DNA from: Flavobacterium sp.
GTDB taxonomy: Bacteria; Bacteroidota; Bacteroidia; Flavobacteriales; Flavobacteriaceae
DNA: 64,000 bases
NCBI RefSeq assembly: GCF_027490375.1
Contig: NZ_JAIXYH010000040.1
Coordinates: forward strand, 62,001 to 126,000
Direction of reading: 5' to 3'
The translations under genes were made by a program, and so were the position numbers. Positions 28,189-36,650 of this stretch are shown here, piece by piece; positions within the stretch are counted from its first letter, which is position 1, and every line of letters begins with the position of its first letter. The notes under the pieces are model-generated. The model did not search any database and was not told the origin of the DNA. It worked only from the letters and a program-made list of their open reading frames with translations.

Positions 28189-29235
28189 TTACGAACTAAA
28201 AGTCATTTCCCCGCAAATTGGCGTTTCAAAAGCCGTTTTAAAATCGGCAAACTCCGTTTCGTTACCCAACAAAAACATCAACTTGCAAACGGCCGCCTCT
28301 GTCGTAATATCCTTACCCGAAATCACGCCAATTTCCTTTAATGCACTACTGGTTTCGTACTGACCCATTTGTACACTCCCGGCAATACACTGCGTAACAT
28401 TTACGATGTGTAAGCCGCGTCTGATGGCTTGTTTCAATAAATCGATAAACCACGCCTCGCTCGGAGCATTGCCCGCACCGTAGGTTTCTAAAACGATTGC
28501 TTTTAAATCTCTAATCTCTAATATCGCATTCAAAACCGTTGCGTTTATGCCCGGAAACATCTTGATAATGGCAATATGCGAATCCAATAATTTACGGACC
28601 TTGAAGGGAGCACCCGTCAAATCGCGTCTAAGCAAGTTCTCGTGGACGATATTTAGATGAACGCCACTCTCTGCCAGCGCTGGGTAATTAGGCGATGTAA
28701 AGGCTTTAAAATGCTCGGCATTCACTTTCGTAGTTCGGTTGCCTCGATATAATTTGTATTCAAAATACAAACACACCTCGCGAACAACCGGTCTGCCTTC
28801 TTCCAACTGCGAGGCAATTTGAATGGCCGTAATTAAATTCTCCTTAGCATCCGTGCGCAAATCCCCAATCGGTAGTTGCGAACCTGTAAAAACTACCGGC
28901 TTTTGTAAATGTTCTAGCATAAAACTCAAAGCCGAAGCCGAGTACGACATAGTGTCCGACCCGTGTAAAACCACAAATCCGTCGAATTGCTCGTAATTGC
29001 TTTCAATAATTTCGGCCATGCTGATCCACTGCGCCGGATTCATATTCGACGAATCAATCGGAGTTTCAAACGAAATCGTTTCAATATCGCAATCCAACTG
29101 TTTCAATTCCGGTATGCGCTGCAAAAGCTTTTTAAAATTAAAGGCTTTCAGGGCTTTGGTTTCAAAATCCTTAACCATACCAATCGTTCCACCGGTATAA
29201 ATCAATAAAATACGCGCTTTATTCGATGGTTCCAT
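28189..29235 (-). CDS. ansA: Type I L-asparaginase
   Basis: 348 residues without a signal peptide, so cytoplasmic; hydrolyses asparagine to aspartate and ammonia. Both catalytic threonine motifs are present: LIYTGGTIGM (Thr14/Thr17) and VLHGSDTMSY (Thr95, Asp94). The length matches type I enzymes. The start overlaps the end of the acyltransferase gene by 17 bases, so the two are probably co-transcribed. It ends 25 bases before the tRNA-Ser gene. Confidence 0.92.
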   Translation of the reverse strand: MEPSNKARILLIYTGGTIGMVKDFETKALKAFNFKKLLQRIPELKQLDCDIETISFETPIDSSNMNPAQWISMAEIIESNYEQFDGFVVLHGSDTMSYSASALSFMLEHLQKPVVFTGSQLPIGDLRTDAKENLITAIQIASQLEEGRPVVREVCLYFEYKLYRGNRTTKVNAEHFKAFTSPNYPALAESGVHLNIVHENLLRRDLTGAPFKVRKLLDSHIAIIKMFPGINATVLNAILEIRDLKAIVLETYGAGNAPSEAWFIDLLKQAIRRGLHIVNVTQCIAGSVQMGQYETSSALKEIGVISGKDITTEAAVCKLMFLLGNETEFADFKTAFETPICGEMTFSS

Positions 29236-30355
29236 ACTTCAATTTATTGAAAACAGGGTTGGCGTACATGGCTAAGAAACTCTGTAGCTGGTTCGGATCG
29301 TTAGCATCAATACGCAATTCCAAACGACGTTCAAACAGCTGCTTCTCACTATCGGTGTATTTGTGTGTAAATGCAGCCGACTGATTCAGCAAATCGTACG
29401 CAATAAAATTGGTCGGCCACAAGCGGTAATTGCTAATAATCGAATCGTCGATTTTTTGCGCCAATGCCTGAATTTGCTTGTTAGTATTATCGGTTTCTGC
29501 CAGAATATCGTCGATCTCTGTATCCAAAGTTTTTCCGATATGTATGTGAATGCGTTTCTTCTGACCCATAATGCCGCTAAGCAAGGTCATAAAATCTTCG
29601 TTCTTTTCTTTTATATACTTTTCATTGTTGGCTTCGGCCAGTAATTGCGGCATTTTCAATGCGTCGGTCGGGTCGTACTCGTACGAAATAGCCACAGGAA
29701 CAATTCGTGCTTTCTTGAAATAGTGCAGCTGATGATCGTCGCCTGCACCCATCGCCAACATCTTTAAAACGCCCGGATGAGTAGCGTCGTTGCCGTCTTT
29801 GGTGCGTCCTTCGCGTTGGGCAATCCAAACCGAACGATTTTCTCTGCGCAGTAAACGTGCAATGTATTCCGACATTAATTTCGAGCTTTGCAGCAATTCG
29901 CGTGGCGGCAAACCGCGTTGTACCAAAAAGTTTCGGTTCATCCGCGAAAGCGATTTCAAAAACGACTTCTTCACTAAATTATCCCCAATCGCCGAAGCCG
30001 TCATCACTAAACCATGTTCAAACAAGGCAGCATTTAGCAGCGAAGTGTCTAGAATAATGTCGCGGTGATTCGAAATAAACAAATATGCCGTATTGGGTTC
30101 GAGCTTTTCAAATCCCGAGGTACTCAATCCTTCAGCGCTGTTTCGCAGCACTTGTTGCACCGAATGGTAAATAAAATTGCACTGAAAATCGCGAATACTA
30201 TGCGTTTTCTTCAACTGCTCTTTCCACACCTCGTCGGCAACGTCTGGAAACGTAAAATTCATCAAAGCCTTCATCATCGGATGATGCAATACCTCGCAAA
30301 TAGCGGCATTAATCTCCGTATCGTAATAAGGTCTAATGGCGTCAAATTTTTGCAT
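29219..30355 (-). CDS. Glycerolipid acyltransferase (PlsC-like)
   Basis: 378 residues from the ATG at 30355 (MQKFDAIRPYY); the ORF track adds 8 residues. The acyltransferase motif I appears as SNHRDIILD, close to NHX4D with one extra residue, and the second motif as AQREGRTKDGND. Members acylate lysophosphatidic acid or related lipids at the membrane. It forms an overlapping pair with ansA. Confidence 0.82.
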   Translation of the reverse strand: MQKFDAIRPYYDTEINAAICEVLHHPMMKALMNFTFPDVADEVWKEQLKKTHSIRDFQCNFIYHSVQQVLRNSAEGLSTSGFEKLEPNTAYLFISNHRDIILDTSLLNAALFEHGLVMTASAIGDNLVKKSFLKSLSRMNRNFLVQRGLPPRELLQSSKLMSEYIARLLRRENRSVWIAQREGRTKDGNDATHPGVLKMLAMGAGDDHQLHYFKKARIVPVAISYEYDPTDALKMPQLLAEANNEKYIKEKNEDFMTLLSGIMGQKKRIHIHIGKTLDTEIDDILAETDNTNKQIQALAQKIDDSIISNYRLWPTNFIAYDLLNQSAAFTHKYTDSEKQLFERRLELRIDANDPNQLQSFLAMYANPVFNKLKYGTIE

Positions 30356-30957
30356 TATTCTCAAATTGTGTCGGCACAAAAGAACGAAAATTTAACCGAA
30401 AGCCGTTTACCTAAGCGTTAATTCGCGTGTTCGAATTTTTTGGCCGTTGCGGCGCAGCAAACTTCTTCCCAACCAACGTTCTGTTAGGCGCCGCCGCGCT
30501 TTCCGCTTTAGCACCAATTACCGGCAGCGGGCGTCAGGGGCTTTCAACGGGCTCTCGGTGTCGCCGTTTTCAGCCACTTCCGCCAACGCCGCCAACAATC
30601 GGTGCTGCCGCTTCAATCGCTAACGGATTGGCCTCCCAAACCCAAAATCGTGCAAAGCAATCGCTTCTATATTTCTTCGTCAAAAACATACAAGTGTCAT
30701 TAACTTGTAATTTTTGAAACTATTCTTACTCTTAAAATTCATTCTTAAAGCTATTTTTTACCTCAACATTTCCTTTACAACAGCAAAATTCAAACGCAAC
30801 CGTTGCTCGTTGCCAAATCGCCGAAAATCAGCAGTAATAAGGCGTTCGCAAACGTTTTCGCCTGCAAAAAACCTGTATAGTTTTTATATAGGAATGCCTT
30901 AGATCGTAAAACTCCTTTTGTATTCTACATTTGTTTCAAACATCAAAACAACATTCT
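30356..30957. other. Intergenic region with GC-rich segment and possible promoter
   Basis: Bases 30427-30660 are unusually GC-rich (GGCGCCGCCGCG runs) and resemble the interior of the family B elements; the 96-aa ORF there (30427-30717) is low-complexity and probably not a gene. TACATTTG at 30926-30933 fits a -7 element for the 30958 gene, but no convincing -33 box sits at the right distance. TTCGCAAACGTT (30845-30856) recurs inverted before susC. Confidence 0.45.
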
Positions 30958-33345
30958 ATGAAAAAAATTACCCTTTATTTTACTGGATTGTTAATTTCTT
31001 GTGGCTTTTCTGCGCAAGCTGTTAACTTTCCTGTTAAATCGAGCGCTCCTCTAGACGGAACGCCCACGCAAGCTGCTCCAACTCCTGAGTTTCCAGCTGC
31101 AAACGTAATTTCTCTTTTTAGCAACGCCTATACAAACGTACCAGTAGATACCTGGCAAACATCGTGGTCGGTTGGTGTGCTCACTGAAACGCAAATTGCT
31201 GGGAACGACACCAAACAATACAACAACGTATCGTTTGTGGGTATCGAAACCATTGCCAGCCAAATCAACATTAACAACATGTTGTATTTACACATGGATA
31301 TTTGGACACCAAACATGACTACGTTCCGTGTGAAATTAGTCGACTTCGGTCCAAATGCCATTTTTGGCGGCGGCGACGATACCGAGCACGAACTTATCTT
31401 TAATCCAACCTTAAACGGCTGGAATACTTTAAACATTGATCTAGCAAATTTCACAGGATTGCAAAACCGCAACAATATCGCACAGTTGATTATTTCGGGC
31501 TTGCCTGCTGGACAAGGAACTGTTTTTGTAGACAATGTTTTCTTTCACAACGTTGCTACTAGCACGCCACAAGAACCAACAGTTGCCGCAGCAACTCCTA
31601 CACGTTTGGCGGAAAATGTCATTTCACTTTTCAGCAACACGTATAACAATGTACCTGTAGACACGTGGCAAACGTCTTGGTCGGCTGGCGTTGTATCAAA
31701 CTTTGCTGTGGAAGGAAACGACATTAAAAAGTACGAAAGTTTAAATTTCGTTGGCATCGAAACCGTAGCAAATCAGATCGACGCAACAGAAATGCTCTTC
31801 TTCCACATGGATATTTGGACACCAAACATGACGACATTTCGCGTCAAACTCGTAGATTTTGGTGCCGATGCTGCTTTTGGTGGAGGAAACGACACAGAAC
31901 ATGAGCTTACTTTTACCCCAAATCAGTCGGGTTGGGTAGCTCTAGAAATTCCGATGGCCGATTTCGTTGGGCTTACCACCAGAGAACACATCGCACAGAT
32001 AATTTTATCGGGAACTCCGGTAGGACAAGGAATTGTTTTCGTAGACAACGTTTATTTCCATAAAGAAGGTGTTGTGGTTCCGGTAGAACCTACCGTTGCA
32101 GCACCTACACCAACACGTCCGGCACAAAACGTAATTTCAATGTTTAGCAACGCATACACAAACGTCCCGGTTGATACGTGGCAAACCTCTTGGTCGGTTG
32201 GAACCGTTTCCGATGTACAAATCGAAGGAAACGATACCAAAAAATACGACAACTTAAACTTTGTAGGTATTGAGACTGTTAACAACCAAATCAACGCCAC
32301 ATCTATGTTGTACTTCCACATGGATATCTGGACACCTAACATGACATCTTTCCGTATTAAATTAGTTGATTTTGGTGCAGATGGTGCGTTTGGTGGCGGT
32401 AACGATACGGAACACGAAATTACTTTCACACCAGCACAAGCAGGTTGGGTGAGCTACGAAATTCCGTTAAGCGACTTTTCTGGACTCATCAATAGAGCAA
32501 ACATTGCACAATTAATCTTGTCGGGAACACCGTCTGGAAGCGGAATTGTCTTTGTAGACAACGTATATTTCCACAACGTAGCTGTTGTCGATCCGAATGT
32601 ACCTGCAGTGGCAGCAAACACTCCTGATGTTGATCCAGCTTTAGTACAATCTATGTTCTCAGAAAGCTACACAAATCTTTCTGTAGATACTTGGAAAACC
32701 TCGTGGTCGGCAGCTAATTTTCAGGATGTTGAAATCGCTGGAAATCCAACCAAAAGATATACTTCACTAGATTTTGTAGGTATTGAAGCTACAACAGATC
32801 CGATCGATGCTTCGCAAATGAATTACTTCCACATCGATGTATGGACACCAAACATGACGGCTTTCCGCATCAAGTTAGTAGATTTCGGTGCAAACGGTAC
32901 TTTTGGTGGTGGCGACGACGTTGAGCACGAATTGAGCTTCACACCGACACAATCACAATGGAATACGTACACTATTCCGCTAAGCGACTTTACTGGTCTG
33001 GTAACTCGTTCGAATATTGCACAACTAATCTTGTCGGGTAATCCAACTGGACAAGGTATTTTGTTTGTAGATAACGTATTCTTCTCTGCTATTCCGTTAA
33101 GCGTTAACGCTCCTGAACAAACCAGACTTTCGCTTTATCCAAATCCGGTTAACGACGTGCTTCAAATTTCGACAGCAGAGCCAGTAACACGTATGGAAGT
33201 GTACAACAGTCTTGGTCAATTAGTTTTCGAGAACAAAGGCGCTGCACTTACACAAATTAACACAGCAGCTTGGACTGTAGGAACGTACATTGCAAAAATT
33301 CAGATTGCAGATCAAACGATTACGCGTAAAATCGTAAAAAAATAA
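30958..33345 (+). CDS. T9SS-secreted protein with four 171-aa CBM-like modules
   Basis: 795 residues. A signal peptide (MKKITLYFTGLLISCGFSAQA) is followed by four tandem modules beginning near residues 49, 220, 391 and 562, an exact period of 171. Each has the pattern SLFSNxYTNVPVDTWQTSW, NFVGIET, DIWTPNMTxFRVKLVDFG, GGGxDxEHEL, IAQLIxSG and VFVDNVYFH, which looks like a beta-sandwich carbohydrate-binding module. Residues about 715-795 (LSLYPNPVNDVLQI ... TITRKIVKK) form a T9SS sorting domain. The surface lipoprotein at 41196 carries two modules of the same kind. With no catalytic domain, it is probably a multivalent beta-glucan-binding surface protein; that role is inferred. Confidence 0.8.
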   Translation: MKKITLYFTGLLISCGFSAQAVNFPVKSSAPLDGTPTQAAPTPEFPAANVISLFSNAYTNVPVDTWQTSWSVGVLTETQIAGNDTKQYNNVSFVGIETIASQININNMLYLHMDIWTPNMTTFRVKLVDFGPNAIFGGGDDTEHELIFNPTLNGWNTLNIDLANFTGLQNRNNIAQLIISGLPAGQGTVFVDNVFFHNVATSTPQEPTVAAATPTRLAENVISLFSNTYNNVPVDTWQTSWSAGVVSNFAVEGNDIKKYESLNFVGIETVANQIDATEMLFFHMDIWTPNMTTFRVKLVDFGADAAFGGGNDTEHELTFTPNQSGWVALEIPMADFVGLTTREHIAQIILSGTPVGQGIVFVDNVYFHKEGVVVPVEPTVAAPTPTRPAQNVISMFSNAYTNVPVDTWQTSWSVGTVSDVQIEGNDTKKYDNLNFVGIETVNNQINATSMLYFHMDIWTPNMTSFRIKLVDFGADGAFGGGNDTEHEITFTPAQAGWVSYEIPLSDFSGLINRANIAQLILSGTPSGSGIVFVDNVYFHNVAVVDPNVPAVAANTPDVDPALVQSMFSESYTNLSVDTWKTSWSAANFQDVEIAGNPTKRYTSLDFVGIEATTDPIDASQMNYFHIDVWTPNMTAFRIKLVDFGANGTFGGGDDVEHELSFTPTQSQWNTYTIPLSDFTGLVTRSNIAQLILSGNPTGQGILFVDNVFFSAIPLSVNAPEQTRLSLYPNPVNDVLQISTAEPVTRMEVYNSLGQLVFENKGAALTQINTAAWTVGTYIAKIQIADQTITRKIVKK

Positions 33346-33369
33346 AATAGTTTTTTGTAGTTGATTGTT

Positions 33370-33402
33370 AAAGCTGCACCCCAAAACGGTGCAGCTTTTT
33401 TT
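33370..33402 (+). terminator. Terminator after the four-module protein
   Basis: The stem AAGCTGCACC/GGTGCAGCTT with loop CCAAAAC is followed by a T run. Confidence 0.85.
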
Positions 33403-33560
33403 ATAAAAGCACTTATAATCAAACATTTGAATTTTAATTAGTGTCTTTTTCTTACAATTTTTTATAGTCTCGTTTTAACTGTCGAACTTTAATTGTTGTG
33501 TGCAGTACGAAATCGCTGTAGTTGCTGTATTTTTATCACAAGCTTTCTTTAATTTGCACT

Positions 33561-36410
33561 ATGCCCAGAATAAAAATTTCGCTGAATTCAAATAGCCATG
33601 TTCAAAAAAGCCTAATCGGGCTTTTGCTTTTTGGACTGTTTTCGTGTACTGTATTTGCGCAAGAATTACCACCAATTGTTCCGTATAGCCCGAAGTTATA
33701 CAACGCCGGGAATCAAAACTGGATGATCGATCAAGATGCGCAGAAGCGTTTATTCTTCGCAAATAACGAAGGCTTGCTGGAGTTTACGGGCGCTTCTTGG
33801 AATTTGTATCCTTCGCCAAACGAAACCATAATTCGTTCAGTAAAAGTAATCGACGGACTCATATACACGGGCTGTTATATGGAATTTGGGTATTGGAAAC
33901 GAGAAGCAACCGGAATATTAAAATACCACTCGTTAAGCGCACCAATCCGAAAATACCTTCTCGACGACGAGCAATTCTGGAATATTTTACAATATCAAGA
34001 CTTTGTGCTGTTCCAGTCGTTAAGTCGGATTTACATCTATCAAAAATCGACGCGCAAGTTTAAAATCATTGCACCTAAAGAACAAATATTAAAGGCTTTC
34101 AATACCGGAAGCAATCTGTATTATCAAACCACTACAGGGAATTTATACGAAATCGAAAACGCCAAAAGCAAGCTTATTTCGAACGACCCGAAAATTAAAA
34201 CCAATAAAATTGTTCGTATCGAGAAGAAAGGCGAAGCGCTGGTTATTCTTACACAACTAAACGGGTTTTTAACGCTGTATCAAGGAAAAGTATTTGCCAG
34301 TAATTTTCCGGTAAATGCGCTACTGCAAGCCAGCAGTGTGTACAGTTCGCAACATTTGAAAAACGGCGGCTCGGTTATTGGCACCGTATCCGATGGGATT
34401 ATTATTCTAAATCCGGATTACAGTGTACAATTTCACATCACACAAGCACTCGGCTTGAGCAATAATACCGCTTTATCACTCTTTGAAGATCACGACAAAA
34501 ATGTATGGGTAGGTTTAGATAACGGAATTAACTGTATTAATTTACAGTCGCCGGTAAAAAGTTATAGCGACCGGTCAGGATTGTTAGGAACGGTTTATAC
34601 TTCCGAGCTGTATCAAGGAATTCTCTACGTAGGAACCAACCAAGGATTGTTCTGCAAGAAATGGAACAGTGGCGAATCATTCCGCTTTGTGGCAGGAACG
34701 AAAGGCCAAGTCTGGAACTTGTTTGCCTACGCCGGAAGTTTGTTTTGCGGTCATGATTCAGGGACGTTTCTTATAAAAGATGCGGTGGCTACTCCCATTT
34801 TTAGCCAATCGGGTACATGGAAGTTTGCTGCCGTTCCCAATAACCCCAATCTGCTGCTGCAAGGTAACTACTATGGTTTATCTGTTCTAGAAAAGACCAC
34901 TACCGGCTGGCGATTTCGTAATAAAATTGCCAAGTTCGATTATTCTTCTAAAAATTTCGAACTCGCCGGACCAAACCAAATCTATGTCTCACACGAATAC
35001 AAGGGAATTTTTAGACTAGAAGTAGATGCTGCTTTGACAAAATCTACAAACGTATTCACCTACGATCAACCAAAAAAGGGAAAGAACGCGGGTTTGATAA
35101 AATACCAGAATCAAATTTATTACGCGAGTAAAAACGGTATTTATAAGTTAAATCCGCAAACAAAGAGCTTTGCTCGAGATCCATTTTTTAGTCAGATTTT
35201 AGATAAAGACGAGTATACATCGGGAAAGTTAATCGTTGATAAAACCAACAAACTTTGGATGTTTACAAAAAATTACATCCATTACTTTACCGTCGGAAAA
35301 TTGAGTAATAAGTTGGAATTTAATTTTATTCCGATTTCAGCAACGCTTACCAATTCGATGTTGGGATACGAAAATGTCACACAAATTTCGCCTTCTTCGT
35401 ACCTAATTGGAACTACCGACGGATATTACACCTTAAACATTGATGATTTAAGTTTCAGCAATCATCCGGTGGCAATTACCTATGTTTCGAATTACAAGCA
35501 AAACGAACGCGAACAATTTGTTTCGGTAACGGAGGAAGGTTCCTTTTCTCACGATCAAAATAATCTGATGTTTAGTTATGCCGTTCCGGAATTCAATAAG
35601 TATATAAATGCAGAATACCAATTTGCGCTTAAAGGATTTCAAGACAATTGGAGTAAGTGGAGCAGCAAATCGGCTACTGGTTTTAAAAACCTGGAGCCAG
35701 GAACCTACACATTTATGGTTCGAGCAAAAATTGCTAATTCAAAACCTGCTAACGTGGCTCGGTATACCTTTACCATCTTAAAACCTTGGTACGCCACCAA
35801 TCTAGCATTGTTTATTTACTTGATACTAGGCATTTATTTAGGATTCTTTATTCACAAAAAGTACAAACGTTATTACCAAAACCAGCGTGAAAAACTCATT
35901 GAAGAAAACAATTTATTGCTAGAAATCAAAGAGTTAGAAAACGAGCAACAGCTCATGAAGCTTCGTAACGAGCAATTGGCAAAGGACGTAGACAACAAAA
36001 GTAAAGAGCTTGCCGTATCTACGCTTACTCTGATTCAAAAGAATGAACTCTTGGCATTAATAAAGGAAGATTTGAATAAAACTTCTGCAGGCGATGCCAC
36101 TCGTGGTGTAAAGAATGTAATTTCTAAAATCTCTAAGAATATTTCTGAAGACGACAATTGGAACGTTTTCAGAGAGGCATTCGACAGTGCTGATAAAGAT
36201 TTCTTAAAGAAAATAAAGCAGGCTCATCCAGCACTTACACCAAACGATCTACGCTTATGTGCGTACTTACGATTGAATTTATCGTCGAAAGAGATTGCTC
36301 CTTTGCTGAATATTTCGGTTCGCAGTGTAGAGATAAAGCGATATCGTTTGCGTAAAAAAATGGATTTGCCGCATGAGCAAGGCTTGGTGGAGTACATATT
36401 GTCGATTTAA
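33561..36410 (+). CDS. Membrane-spanning one-component regulator (propeller, Y_Y_Y, LuxR HTH)
   Basis: 949 residues from the ATG at 33561. A signal-anchor is followed by a periplasmic region of propeller-type repeats (about 40-660; for example DHDKNVWVGLDNGINCI), a Y_Y_Y domain (about 665-740), a membrane helix (about 746-768), a coiled coil (about 775-830) and a C-terminal LuxR-type helix-turn-helix (LTPNDLRLCAYLRLNLSSKEIAPLLN). There is no histidine kinase or receiver domain, so it should sense a ligand outside and bind DNA directly from the membrane. It lies immediately upstream of the SusC operon on the same strand and is the likely regulator of the glucan locus. Confidence 0.85.
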   Translation: MPRIKISLNSNSHVQKSLIGLLLFGLFSCTVFAQELPPIVPYSPKLYNAGNQNWMIDQDAQKRLFFANNEGLLEFTGASWNLYPSPNETIIRSVKVIDGLIYTGCYMEFGYWKREATGILKYHSLSAPIRKYLLDDEQFWNILQYQDFVLFQSLSRIYIYQKSTRKFKIIAPKEQILKAFNTGSNLYYQTTTGNLYEIENAKSKLISNDPKIKTNKIVRIEKKGEALVILTQLNGFLTLYQGKVFASNFPVNALLQASSVYSSQHLKNGGSVIGTVSDGIIILNPDYSVQFHITQALGLSNNTALSLFEDHDKNVWVGLDNGINCINLQSPVKSYSDRSGLLGTVYTSELYQGILYVGTNQGLFCKKWNSGESFRFVAGTKGQVWNLFAYAGSLFCGHDSGTFLIKDAVATPIFSQSGTWKFAAVPNNPNLLLQGNYYGLSVLEKTTTGWRFRNKIAKFDYSSKNFELAGPNQIYVSHEYKGIFRLEVDAALTKSTNVFTYDQPKKGKNAGLIKYQNQIYYASKNGIYKLNPQTKSFARDPFFSQILDKDEYTSGKLIVDKTNKLWMFTKNYIHYFTVGKLSNKLEFNFIPISATLTNSMLGYENVTQISPSSYLIGTTDGYYTLNIDDLSFSNHPVAITYVSNYKQNEREQFVSVTEEGSFSHDQNNLMFSYAVPEFNKYINAEYQFALKGFQDNWSKWSSKSATGFKNLEPGTYTFMVRAKIANSKPANVARYTFTILKPWYATNLALFIYLILGIYLGFFIHKKYKRYYQNQREKLIEENNLLLEIKELENEQQLMKLRNEQLAKDVDNKSKELAVSTLTLIQKNELLALIKEDLNKTSAGDATRGVKNVISKISKNISEDDNWNVFREAFDSADKDFLKKIKQAHPALTPNDLRLCAYLRLNLSSKEIAPLLNISVRSVEIKRYRLRKKMDLPHEQGLVEYILSI

Positions 36411-36454
36411 AGCGTTAATTTTTCATAAAAGTTCCTATACATCGCCACAACAAC

Positions 36455-36504
36455 AACGTTTGCGAAACGGGGTTTTTGTAGAGTTTTTAGCGATGTACAT
36501 CGCT
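36455..36504. promoter_or_regulatory. Candidate operator region upstream of susC
   Basis: AGCGATGTACATCGCT (36489-36504) is a perfect 16-bp palindrome, about 150 bases before the SusC start. AACGTTTGCGAA (36455-36466) is the inverse of a 12-mer at 30845-30856, upstream of the four-module gene. Both sites lie in the two spacers that precede glucan-locus transcription units. A role as binding sites for the membrane regulator is a guess. Confidence 0.3.
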
Positions 36505-36650
36505 GCAAATCCGCGTAAATCCTTAAATATTTATCGATTTCGGAATTTTAAACGCTTTTTTTTCTGTTGTATATTTTTTGTTGTGGTTGCTATTTCGAAA
36601 TATGCAAGTTTATCCAACTATTTTCGTAAACGATAACAGCAAAACCAAAT

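Noticed and set aside
30427-30717. 96-aa plus-strand ORF
   Set aside because: Ala/Pro/Gly-rich translation of a GC-rich intergenic stretch like family B interiors.
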